This document shows, piece by piece, positions 7,945 to 16,800 of a DNA stretch of 43,246 bases. The stretch comes from Corallococcus praedator (GTDB lineage Bacteria > Myxococcota > Myxococcia > Myxococcales > Myxococcaceae). The stretch lies in NCBI RefSeq assembly GCF_003612125.1, contig NZ_RAWI01000032.1, forward strand, positions 1 to 43,246, given 5' to 3'. Numbering within the stretch: the first letter of the stretch is position 1; every line of letters starts with the position of its first letter. The position numbers were made by a program, and so were the translations under genes. The notes beneath the pieces were generated by a model. It worked only from the letters and a program-made list of their open reading frames with translations. It had not been told where the DNA came from and did not search any database.

Positions 7945-8778
7945 GGTTTCCTGGATGCTACGGCCCAGTCCTTTGACCGGGAGGAGATTCGTGCGCGGGC
8001 TGCCTGGGTGCTGCTCGTGCATGAGGGAAGGGCTCAGTATGGCTCTCCGAGAGAGGCTGCGGCCAGGCGCGGCGCGGCGCCTCAGTGAGGAGCAGGCCAG
8101 TGAGGTGGTAGCCATGGTGTGCGCACCGCCGCCTGAAAGCCGCGCTCGCTGGGCGGTCCGCCTCATTGCACAGGAGATAGTGCGTCGGGGCCTAACCTGC
8201 TTCAGGTAAGTCCGTTAAGGCTATGTCCGCAGGATGCAGGCCGGTTCCCAGCCGAGGTGTGCGTCGTCGGCTGGCTACATCCAGTTTGAGGCAACCTGGC
8301 CCCAGCGCTCACTATGAGCCGGGTACCCGCAGGACGCAGGCCGGTTCCCAGCGCACCGCGTCCTTAAGCAACTTCCCTGAAGGGGGGAGTGCCACGGGAG
8401 GGCTGGGAATCCGTGCGTGAGTCGCTCCTGCGTCCTGACTCGAAGCCGTGGCGGGAAGAATTGTGGTGCGTGCCTGAACTCCCAGGACGCCGAGCGCACG
8501 GAGGACGTACTGGCGCTGTACCAGCAGCCCCAGTGCAATAAGGAGTCCGTCGTCTGCTTCGATGAGTGGCCCGTGCAGTTGTTGGAGTGGGGGCGGTACG
8601 GAGTGCGTGACGGGCGGCGACTCTGGCGCCGATTCACGCTTCACTACACCCCGTGCACGGCAGCTGGCTCAATCAGGCCGAGATGGAAATCTCACTCCTC
8701 TCACACCAGTGTCTGGGCAAGCGGCGCATCCCCACGCTCGACGAGCTCCGCCACAGAACGAGCGCATGGGCGAAGTGA
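7945..8778 (+). pseudogene. IS630-family transposase remnant
   Basis: Three reading frames each hold a piece of one IS630-type DDE transposase. Near 7975-8070 there is an N-terminal piece (EEIRARAAWVLLVHEG). At 8039-8205 is the helix-turn-helix region (RRLSEEQASEVVAMVCAPPP, then SRARWAVRLIAQEIVRRGL). From about 8435 comes the linker SKPWREELWCVPEL, then, in a shifted frame, TEDVLALYQQPQ and the catalytic strand VVCFDEWPVQLLE with the first Asp. The central catalytic part is deleted. At 8656-8778 the C-terminal end resumes as HGSWLNQAEMEISLLS, containing the last catalytic Glu, and stops at TGA 8776-8778. Multiple frameshifts and the missing middle make it inactive. No terminal inverted repeats or TA duplication could be fixed by eye. 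Confidence 0.75.
8227..8352. repeat. Pair of 26-base direct repeats exactly 100 bases apart
   Basis: The stretch at 8227-8252 recurs at 8327-8352 with one mismatch (aggaTgcagg against aggaCgcagg); both contain ggccggttcccagc. They lie in the disrupted middle of the IS630 remnant, between its DNA-binding and catalytic parts, and may mark a short duplication or the scar of a deletion. Confidence 0.7.
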
Positions 8779-8780
8779 GC

Positions 8781-8814
8781 GAATCGCCAGCGGTTTCAAA
8801 CCCGCTGGCGATTC
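8781..8814. terminator. Strong hairpin between the IS remnant and the astacin gene
   Basis: Arms of 13 bases (8781-8793 and 8802-8814) pair perfectly around an 8-base loop, and extra pairing in the loop is possible with one bulge. It starts two bases after the transposase stop and lies 70 bases beyond the end of the minus-strand metallopeptidase gene. No T-run follows on either strand, so terminator function is uncertain. Confidence 0.5.
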
Positions 8815-8883
8815 ACTGTGCCGAAGGTCCGCGCGAAGTTCTGCTAAGGCTCACCAAACTTCACCCGGTCAATGGATTGGCGC

Positions 8884-10101
8884 TCAGTAGCCCCCGGCGT
8901 AGTTGAAGCCCTCCCGGAGCCCCAGCCAGGTGCTGTAGCAGACATGCTCGGGATTGCCGTTCGCACCGTACAGGCATTCCTCGGTGACCTGATTCCCAAG
9001 GTAGTAGCTGTGGATGCCGGGCTGCAGGGTGGTGCTGAGGTTGGTCAGCATCGTCCAATGGCTGATGACTTCATAGCGCCCGGAGAAATAGTTCAGTTGG
9101 AGGACGGAGCCCAGCGTGGCGGGAACCGTGCGGCCGCGGTCGGCCCAGAAGGTGACGTAGTGGTCCGTCGCCACGTAGACACTCCAGGGGTCTTGGCGCC
9201 GCTCGGTCTCGACCGCCTGCACGCTGGCGTACAGCCCCCCGTACATCCAATTGATGATGTTCAGGTCTCCCGGGGACAGCGCGGTGTGCTGGGTGCTGAA
9301 CAGGCTGCCATCGAGCCGGGTGATGGTGGGCTGCCCGTTGGAGGAGAAGGAATGCGGGTGGTACATCATGATGGAGTTGAAGTCGAACGGTCCTCGATCG
9401 AAGCCGTTGTGCCCCGCCTGGTCATAGCGCTCGAAGTTGTGGCTCTGTCCGGACTGGATGTTGTTCCAGTGGATGCGGACGAAACTGTCCCGGTCCAGGC
9501 GGGTCTGTTCGTGTAGCAGGCCAATGGCATGACCGATTTCGTGGATGATATTGCCGCTGTCGCAAGCATCCTCGAGGGTGATCACCTGCCGGCCGCCAGT
9601 CATTCCCAGCCTGGAGGAACAGCCCGTGCCCCGGACGAACTCCACGTAGTTGTTCTGGTTGGTGCGCTGCACGAAGCGCAGGTTCGTGAAGGTCTGCCAG
9701 TGGGAGATGGCATTCATCACCCGCGCCTGGCTGGGCAGGGTGTTGTTGACGACGTAGTACACGGTCTCGCTCGGCCACATCGTGTTGAGGGTCGCCAGCC
9801 CCGCTCCGCTGGCCGAGACGCTGGACGCCTGGGCGGGACCCTTCCCCCCGCGCAGCGCCTCGACCTGCGCTTCGGTCAGCACGATGTCTCCCTGGAAGAC
9901 AGCGGTGCCGTTCTTCCTCTCCAGGGTGATGGGGCCATCCGGGCTCTGGACGGTGAACGGGACACCCACGACTTCAGGCATGGCCACCTCGAGCTTGCAG
10001 GTGGCACAGGGCTCCTGCGCACTGGAGGACTCCTGCTCCGGCTGACAGGCAATTACGAGCGGAAACAACACAAGGGATGCGGCACGGAAAGTTCGTTTCA
10101 T
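8884..10101 (-). CDS. Astacin-like (M12A) zinc metallopeptidase lipoprotein
   Basis: A 405-residue secreted zinc endopeptidase anchored as a lipoprotein. The signal ends at VIAC (Cys19). A region of about 85 residues that may act as a propeptide follows, and the catalytic domain starts near 105 (MWPSETVYYVV). The active site is the astacin signature HEIGHAIGLLHEQTR (His187, Glu188, His191, His197). The Met-turn is SIMMYHP near 243-249, whose Tyr247 is the usual fifth zinc ligand. The catalytic domain ends near NIINWMYGG. About 110 C-terminal residues contain aromatic-rich strands (YVTFWADRG, SYYLGNQ) and may form a small beta domain; I cannot name it. The gene follows the kelch lipoprotein at 10236-12353 with 134 bases between, in the same direction, so co-transcription is possible. 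A role in degrading prey or matrix protein is inferred. Confidence 0.9.
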   Translation of the reverse strand: MKRTFRAASLVLFPLVIACQPEQESSSAQEPCATCKLEVAMPEVVGVPFTVQSPDGPITLERKNGTAVFQGDIVLTEAQVEALRGGKGPAQASSVSASGAGLATLNTMWPSETVYYVVNNTLPSQARVMNAISHWQTFTNLRFVQRTNQNNYVEFVRGTGCSSRLGMTGGRQVITLEDACDSGNIIHEIGHAIGLLHEQTRLDRDSFVRIHWNNIQSGQSHNFERYDQAGHNGFDRGPFDFNSIMMYHPHSFSSNGQPTITRLDGSLFSTQHTALSPGDLNIINWMYGGLYASVQAVETERRQDPWSVYVATDHYVTFWADRGRTVPATLGSVLQLNYFSGRYEVISHWTMLTNLSTTLQPGIHSYYLGNQVTEECLYGANGNPEHVCYSTWLGLREGFNYAGGY

Positions 10102-10218
10102 GGGGACCTGGGTGAGGCGTTGCGTGGACGATACACTCGGGGGTGCTTCAAGGCGGGTCCCGCAGGAGCCAGCGACGCGGTAGGGAAAACGCGAAGCAGC
10201 GGGTTCGCTGCATGGCTG

Positions 10219-10234
10219 TCATTGGAATCAATGA
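10219..10234. promoter_or_regulatory. TCATTG-N4-CAATGA palindrome
   Basis: A 6+6 base inverted repeat lies directly after the stop of the kelch gene at 10236-12353 and 118 bases upstream of the astacin start. A related ATTG-N4-CAAT occurs at 13807-13818, upstream of the next lipoprotein gene, and both are followed by GACT on the plus strand. It could be an operator, or sequence inherited with duplicated gene ends. Confidence 0.3.
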
Positions 10235-10235
10235 C

Positions 10236-12353
10236 TCACGGGCGCATGGCGTGTACAGCCCCGTCCACGTGAGCGAGCCGATGGCGTCGCAGGCGCTTGC
10301 CATCGGGCCGAACTGTCGCCTTGGGGTTGTGGCGAGGTGAGGCCATGGAGCCCCGCGACGGCCGACTCAAGGAGGCACTGGGAGTTTCGGGCGTATAGAG
10401 TTCCGTCTCCGCGATGGAGCCGCCAGTGCTCCATCCTCCCGAAATGAGGACCTTGCCGTTGGGCAGCAGCGTTGACGTGTGGTCCTGGCGAGGAAAGGCC
10501 ATGGCGCCGGTGGCGCTCCAAGTGCCCGTGGCCGGGTCGTAGACCTCCGTCTCCGCCAGGATGTCGCTCTCGCCCCATCCTCCCGCAATGAGGACCTTGC
10601 CATTGGGCAGCAGCGTCGCCGTGTGGTCGCCGCGAGGCGAGGCCATGGCGCTGGTGGCGCTCCACGTGCCCGTGGCCGGGTCGTAGACCTCCGTCTCCGC
10701 GAGGGCGTCGCTCTGGCCCCAGCCGCCCGAGACGAGGACCTTGCCGTCGGGCAGCAGCGTCGCCGTGTGGCTTTCGCGAGGTGAGGCCATGGCGCCGGTG
10801 GTGCTCCAGATGCCCGTGGCCGGGTCGTAGACCTCCGTCTCCGCGAGGACGTCGCTCCCGTCGTACCCTCCCGAGACGAGGACCTTGCCGTCGGGCAGCA
10901 GCGTCGCCTTGTGGTAGCTGCGAGGCGAGGCCATGGCGCCGGTGGTGCTCCAGGTGCCCGAGGCCGGGTCATATACCTGCGCCGTCGCCTCGGAGCCGCT
11001 GGCGCCGTCGCCTCCGGTGACGAGGACCTTGCCGTTGGGCAGCAGCGTCGCCGTATGGCCATCGCGAGGCGAGGCCATGGCGCTGGTGGCGCTCCAGGTT
11101 CCCGTGGCCGGGTCGTACAGCTCCGCTATGTCACCGCTTCCCTCCCATCCCCCCGAGACCAGGACCTTGCCATTGGGCAGCAGCGTTGCCGTGTGCCAGA
11201 CATGCGGTGCGACCATGGCGCCGGTGGCGCTCCAGGTGCCTGTGGCCGGATCGTACAGCTCCGCCAGGTTATCGCTCCCGACGTTGCCCCCCGCGACGAG
11301 GACCTTGCCATTGGGGAGCAGCGTCGCCGTGTTGCCATAGCGAGGCGAGGCCAGGGCGCCCGTCAGGGCCCACCATTCGGAGGCACAGCTGCGCAGCCCC
11401 GTCACCGAGAAGCTCCGGGTGGCGGTGAGGCCGAAGGCGTTGGTGATGGTGACGGTGATGGCAGGCGTCACCCTGCCTTCGGCACAGGAGGGGGCCGTCC
11501 AGGAAGTGCTGCTCGTGGTGGCGCCGTGGGTTGGGATGCCCAGCGAGCCGGTGTTGGCGGTCCAGGCGAAGGAGAGCGAGGAGCCCTCGGGGTCGCTGGC
11601 CACCACCTCGAAGGTGAGCACCTGCGCGGGGGAGGCGGTGCCCGAGGAACTGGAGGAGGAGACGATGACGGGAGGTGAGTACTCCCCCCCGCCAGGGGTG
11701 ACGTAGACGGAAAGGGAGAGGGAGGAGGCAAGGCCCTGGGCGTCCGTCGCGGTGAAGGTGAGCGTCTGGAGACCGGCGGAGGCAGGCGCCGTCCATGAGG
11801 TGGAGGCCGAAGAGGCCGAGGAGAAGGCGCCCGCGGTGGAGGACCAGGCGTAGGAGACGGTGTCGCCGGGGTTGGGGTCATGCGCGGCGGCGACGAGCAA
11901 GAGCGAGCCGCCCGCGGTGACGGAGGTGGAAGAGGCCACCAGGGAGTCAATGAGCGGAGCCTCGTTGAGGAAGGGAGGCGGCGCGTTGACCTGCTGGAGG
12001 GTGATGACGACGAAGGCCATCTGGTTGGCGACGATGGAGACGCCGGAGGCGGAGCCCTGGAAGAGCAGGGTGCCCGAGGTGTCGAAGGCCTGAGCGAGGA
12101 AGGAGCGGTGGGAGCCCGCGGGGAGGTTGCCGAGGACGCCGCCCCAGGCGCCGTCGGTGGAGGCGAGGTCGACGGAGATGGAGGAGAACTCGGCGGCGCT
12201 GGCGGTGACGGAGATGCGGGTGACGGAGGCGGCGAGCGCCTGGGGCACGGAGACGGCGAGCTGGGTGGCGCCGGTACCGGAGGAAGAGGCGGAGCAGCCC
12301 GCGAGCAGTGCCAGCGTGAGTGCCAGCCCCAGGCGAGTGGATGTCTTTGTCAT
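10236..12353 (-). CDS. Seven-blade kelch-repeat lipoprotein
   Basis: A 705-residue predicted lipoprotein (MTKTSTRLGL..., lipobox LAGC, Cys20). An N-terminal domain near 25-125 includes GTLLFQGSASGVSI. One PKD/Ig-like domain follows (NEAPLIDSLVASSTS to LSLSVYV) and then one further Ig-like domain (PPVIVSSSSS to SVTGLRSC). The C-terminal half consists of kelch motifs of about 48 residues built on HTATLLPNGKVLVSGG ... ELYDPATGTWSATG. I count seven complete motifs, enough for one closed propeller, followed by a decayed eighth half-motif (ATVRPDGKRLRRHR) that ends the protein. The first 190 residues are nearly identical to those of the 2036-residue paralogue, so the two share a recent duplication or gene conversion. 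It lacks the second Ig-like domain present in its paralogues. Surface binding or adhesion is inferred; no enzymatic motif is visible. Confidence 0.88.
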   Translation of the reverse strand: MTKTSTRLGLALTLALLAGCSASSSGTGATQLAVSVPQALAASVTRISVTASAAEFSSISVDLASTDGAWGGVLGNLPAGSHRSFLAQAFDTSGTLLFQGSASGVSIVANQMAFVVITLQQVNAPPPFLNEAPLIDSLVASSTSVTAGGSLLLVAAAHDPNPGDTVSYAWSSTAGAFSSASSASTSWTAPASAGLQTLTFTATDAQGLASSLSLSVYVTPGGGEYSPPVIVSSSSSSGTASPAQVLTFEVVASDPEGSSLSFAWTANTGSLGIPTHGATTSSTSWTAPSCAEGRVTPAITVTITNAFGLTATRSFSVTGLRSCASEWWALTGALASPRYGNTATLLPNGKVLVAGGNVGSDNLAELYDPATGTWSATGAMVAPHVWHTATLLPNGKVLVSGGWEGSGDIAELYDPATGTWSATSAMASPRDGHTATLLPNGKVLVTGGDGASGSEATAQVYDPASGTWSTTGAMASPRSYHKATLLPDGKVLVSGGYDGSDVLAETEVYDPATGIWSTTGAMASPRESHTATLLPDGKVLVSGGWGQSDALAETEVYDPATGTWSATSAMASPRGDHTATLLPNGKVLIAGGWGESDILAETEVYDPATGTWSATGAMAFPRQDHTSTLLPNGKVLISGGWSTGGSIAETELYTPETPSASLSRPSRGSMASPRHNPKATVRPDGKRLRRHRLAHVDGAVHAMRP

Positions 12354-12427
12354 GAGGCAGGCCTCGATGCTGAGGAAATGAAGCAGCGGACCCCGTGCGC
12401 CGGGCTCCGCTGCGTGGGGGCTCGACC

Positions 12428-13735
12428 CTATGGGGTACAGCTCGACAGCCCTGTCACCGCGAAGCTCTGGGTGGCTGTCGCGTTGAAGGCGTTGGTGACA
12501 GTGGCGGTGATGAGCGTGGGAGTGCCCTCGGTGACACAGGCGGGAGCCGTCCAGGTGATGCGGCTGTTGGAGGGGCCACTGACGGGCGCGCCCAGCGAGC
12601 CGGTGTTGGCAGACCAGGCGAAGGAGAGCGCGGAGTCCTCGGGGTCGTTGGCCACCACCTCGTACGTGAGCACCTGGGCCGCGGAGGCGGAGTCCGAGGA
12701 GCGGTAGGTGTGGATGATCAGGGGCGGGAGGTGGTTGGGGGCCGGCGAGGTATTGGCAACGCACAGTGCCACGGTGCCGGTGGTCTGCCCGCCGCGTCCG
12801 TCTGAGACAGAGACGGTCAGGTTGCAGTTGTTGCAGGAGTCGGCGGGGAGCGCGGAGGGGGTGAACGAGGCGGCGCTGGAGGAGGCCTGGGTCCAGGTGC
12901 CGACACAGGAGGCGCTCCAGGCGTAGGAGAGGCCATCGCCATCCAGGTCCGAGGCCGAGACAGAGACAGAGGTGGTCTGCCCCACGGCCAATTGAGAGGC
13001 GGTGGCGGTGAGGGCGGCGACGCGGGGTGAGGAGTTGAAGGAAATGGAGAGCTGCGCATCCCCCTGCCCGCCGCCAGACAAGACATTGATGGTCAGTGAG
13101 AAGAGGGTGGAGAGGCCGCCGGAGTCCGTGACGGTGAAGGTGAGGGTCTGGAGACCGGCGGAGGCAGGCGCCGTCCAGGAGGTGGAGGCCGAGGAGGTCG
13201 AGGAGAAGGAGCCCGCGGTGGAGGACCAGACGTGGGAGAGGGTGTCGCCCGGGTTGGGGTCGTGCGCGGCGGCGACGAGCAAGAGCGAGCCGCCCGGGGG
13301 CACGGAGGTGGAAGAGGCCACCAGCGAGTCAATGAGCGGAGCCCCGTTGAGGAAGGGAGGCGGCGCGTTGACCTGCTGGAGGGTGATGGCGACGAAGGCC
13401 GTCTGGCCCGCGACGATGGAGACGCCGGAGGCGGAGCCCTGGAAGAGCAGGGTGCCCGAGGAGTCGAAGGCCTCGGCAAGGAAGGACCGGTTGGCACCCG
13501 TGGGGATGTTGCCGAGGAGGCCACCCCAGGCGCCGTTGGTGGAGACGAGGTCCACGGAGACGGAAGGGAAGTCGGCGGCGCTGGAGGTGACGGAAACGCG
13601 GGTGACGGAGGCGGAGAGGGCCTGGGGCACGGAGACGGTGACCTGCATCGAGCCGGTGTCGGAGGAAGCGGTGGAGCAGCCCGCGAGCAGCGCCAGCGCG
13701 AGCGCCAGCAGCAGGTGCATGGACGGTCTTTTCAT
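12428..13735 (-). CDS. Ig-like lipoprotein, blade-less paralogue of the kelch proteins
   Basis: A 435-residue predicted lipoprotein (lipobox LAGC, Cys20) with the same N-terminal modules as the kelch proteins. These are the GTLLFQGSASGVSI domain, a PKD/Ig-like domain starting NGAPLIDSLVAS, a second starting SFNSSPRVAALTA and containing the Cys pair CNNCNLTVSVSDGRGG, and a third starting HLPPLIIHTY and ending FAVTGLSSCTP. Translation stops precisely where the first kelch blade begins in the other family members, so the protein has no propeller. It may be a genuine stand-alone adhesin or a truncated copy. There is no leftover kelch sequence between its stop and the next gene, which argues for a clean architecture rather than a fresh nonsense mutation. 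The gene lies 74 bases upstream of the seven-blade gene and in the same direction. Confidence 0.82.
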   Translation of the reverse strand: MKRPSMHLLLALALALLAGCSTASSDTGSMQVTVSVPQALSASVTRVSVTSSAADFPSVSVDLVSTNGAWGGLLGNIPTGANRSFLAEAFDSSGTLLFQGSASGVSIVAGQTAFVAITLQQVNAPPPFLNGAPLIDSLVASSTSVPPGGSLLLVAAAHDPNPGDTLSHVWSSTAGSFSSTSSASTSWTAPASAGLQTLTFTVTDSGGLSTLFSLTINVLSGGGQGDAQLSISFNSSPRVAALTATASQLAVGQTTSVSVSASDLDGDGLSYAWSASCVGTWTQASSSAASFTPSALPADSCNNCNLTVSVSDGRGGQTTGTVALCVANTSPAPNHLPPLIIHTYRSSDSASAAQVLTYEVVANDPEDSALSFAWSANTGSLGAPVSGPSNSRITWTAPACVTEGTPTLITATVTNAFNATATQSFAVTGLSSCTP

Positions 13736-13821
13736 GGGGCACTTCCTTGCAATGGAGGGAATGAAGCCGCGAACCCGGGTGTGCTGGGTCCGGCGAGGTG
13801 TCTGGGATTGAAGCCAATGAC

Positions 13822-13855
13822 TGGCGGGGCTCGGTACGTAGACTGAGCCCCGCCA
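13822..13855 (-). terminator. Hairpin downstream of the 2036-residue kelch gene
   Basis: Arms of 11 bases (13822-13832 and 13845-13855) pair perfectly around a 12-base loop, starting 16 bases beyond the giant gene's stop on the minus strand. No T-run follows. It may end or attenuate transcription before the blade-less lipoprotein gene, whose start is about 90 bases further on. Confidence 0.5.
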
Positions 13856-13870
13856 CCAGGGATGCCGTCT

Positions 13871-16800
13871 CTACCTGCGCCGCTCGAGACGAGGGCCCGG
13901 CCATCGGGTCGCCGCGCCGCCGCCGTTGCCAGGGGGCTGATAGCGTCGCAGGAGCTTGTTGTCGGGCAGCAGCGTCGCTGGGTCGATGGAGCGGCGCGGG
14001 GCCAGGGAGCCCGTCGAGACCCCTCCCGCGAAGCCACTCGAATCTCCGGGCGTACACAGCTCCGCTGCCGCCAGGTAGCGGCCATCGTATCCGCCCGAGA
14101 CGAGGATCTGACCGCTGGGCAGCAGCGTCGCCGTGTGGAGGAGGCGGGGCGAGGCCATGACGCCAGTTGCGTTCCAGGTGCCCGAGGCCGGGTCGTACAT
14201 CTCGGATTCCGCCAGGTAGCCGCTCTCGCTGTAGCCCCCCGAAACGAGGACCTTGCCGTTGGGCAGCAGCGTCGCCGTGTGGCTGGCGCGGGGTGAGGCC
14301 ATGGGGCCCGTAGAACTCCAGGTGCCCGAGGCCGGGTCATACACCTCCGCCGTCTCGAGGAGGCCGCTGTCGCCCTCTCCCCCCGCGACGAGAATCCTTC
14401 CGTCGGGAAGCCGCGTCGCCGTATGCGAGGAGCGAGGCGAAGCCATGGTGCCCGTCACGCTCCAGGTGCCCGCGTCCGGCTCGTACACCTCCACCGTCGC
14501 AAGCGAGCCGCTGTCGTTGGCTCCCCCCGAGACGAGGACCCTGCCGTCGGGCAGTCGCGTCGCCGTGTGGCGAAGGCGAGGGGACGCCATGGAAGCAGCA
14601 GCGCTCCAGGTACCCGCGTCAGGAGCGTACACCTCCGTCTCCGCGAGGAGGGTGCTCTCGCCGTACCCTCCCACGACGAGGACCTTGCCGTCGGGCAGCA
14701 GCGTCGCCGTGTGGTCCTGGCGAGGCGAGACCATGGCGCCCATCGGGTTCCAGGTGTCCGCGTCAGGAGCGTACAGCTCCGCTTCCGCGAGGAGGCCGCT
14801 CTCGTCGTAACCGCCCGACACGAGGAGCTTGCCGTTGTTCAGCAGCGTCGCCGTATGACCGGCGCGGGGTGAGGCCATGGAGGCTGCCGCGCTCCAGGTG
14901 CCCGAGGCCGGTTCGTACAGCTCCGCTGTCGCTGGGAATTCGCTTTCGTTGACTCCCCCCGCGACGAGGAGCTTGCCGTTGTTCAGCAGCGTCGCTGAGT
15001 GGTGGATGCGAGACGAGGCCATGGCGCCCGTCGAGGCCCAACCCACGGTGTTACTGGCGGTTCCGGGCGTGTACACCTCCGCCGTCGCAAGGGTGCGAGA
15101 GTTGTCGTATCCGCCCGCGGCGAGGACCGTGCCATTGGGCAGCCGCGTCGCTGTGTGCCCCTCGCGAGGCGAGGACATGGAGTCGGTCCTGCTCCAGGTG
15201 CCCGAGGCCGGGTCGTAGACCTCCGCCTCCGCGAGGGGGGCGTTCTCGCCATACCCCCCCGCGATGAGGACCGTGCCGTCGTTCAGCAGCGTCGCCGTGT
15301 GGCCATCGTGAGGCGAGGCCATGGCGCCGGTCGCGCTCCAGGTGCCCGAGGCCGGGTCGTACACTTCCGCGAGGCCGCCTTCCCAGCCAGTTCCCCCCGA
15401 GACGAGGACCTTGCCGTTGGGGAGCAGCGTCGCCGTATGCCAGGAGCGAGGCGAGGCCATGGAGACGGTCGCGCTCCAGGTGTCCGAACTCGGGTCGTAC
15501 ACCTCCGCTGTCGCGAGGGCGCCGTCGTTGCTCCATCCCCCCGCGACGAGGACCCTGCCGTCGGGCAGCAGCGTCGCCGTGTGGCTCTCACGGGGCGAGG
15601 ACATGGAGTCGGTCGTGCTCCAGGTGCCCGAGGCCGGGTCGTACACTTCCGAGGGGCCACCTTCCGAGCCAGTTCCCCCTGAGACGAGGACCCTGCCGTC
15701 GGGCAGCAGCGTCGCCGTGTGGCGGAGGCGAGACCAGGTCATGGAGCCGGTCGCGCTCCAGGTGCCAGAGGTCGGATCGTACACTTCCGCGAGGCCACCT
15801 TCCCAGCCAGCTCCCCCCGCGACGAGGACCTTGCCGTTGGGCAGCAGCGTCGCGGTGTGGCCAGAGCGAGACGAGGCCATGGCGCCCGTGGCTCTCCAGC
15901 TTTTCGAAGCCGGGTCGTACACCTCCGCCGTCTCGAGGAGGCCGCTATCGTCGTTGTGTCCCCCCGCGACAAGGACCTTGCCGTTGAGCAGCAGTGTCGC
16001 TGTGTGTTCGGAGCGAGGCGAGACCATGGAGCCGGGCATGTTCCAGGTGCCCGAAGCCGGGTCGTAGAGCTCCGCCGCGCCGAGTCCCACGACGATGACC
16101 CTGCCATTGGGCAGCAACGTCGCCGTGTGACTGTAGCGACGCGAGGCCATGGAGCCGGTCTCGCTCCAGGTGCCTGAAGCCGGATCGTAGACCTCCGCCT
16201 CCGCGAGAGCGTCCCCATCGCCGTAGGGCCCTCCTGTGACGAGGACCCTGCCGTCGGGCAGCAGCGTCGCCGTGTGCAAGGAGCGAGGCCAGGCCAGGGA
16301 GCCCGTCTCGCTCCAGGTGCCCGTGGCCGGGTCGTACACTTCCGCGAGGCCACTGTCCCAGCCAGTTCCCCCCGCGACGAGGACCCTGCCGTCGGGCAGC
16401 AGCGTCGCCGTGTGCAAGGAGCGAGGCGAGGCCATGAAGCCGGTCGCGCTCCAGGTGCCCGATGCCGGGTCGTACACCTCCGCCGTCTCGAGGCGATTGC
16501 CCCAACTGTTGTCATCTCCCCCCGCGACGAGGACCGTGCCATCGGGCAGCAGCGTCGCCGTGTGGTCGGTGCGACGCGAGGTCATGGAGTCGGTCGCGCT
16601 CCAGGTGCCCGATGCCGGGTCGTATTCCTCCGCCATGGGGCCGCTCTCATGGTTTCCCCCCGTGACGAGGACCCTGCCGTTGGGCAGCAGCGTCGCCGTG
16701 TGTCTGTCGCGAAATACGGCCATGGAACCCGTCGTGCTCCAGGTGCCCGAGGCCGGGTCGTACAGCTCCGCCGTCTCGAGGGGGGTGCTCTCGCCGCGCC

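Noticed and set aside
7993-8033. Possible seventh promoter element (TGCAT followed by GGCTC)
   Set aside because: The spacing differs from the constant 16 bases and it lies within transposase coding sequence.
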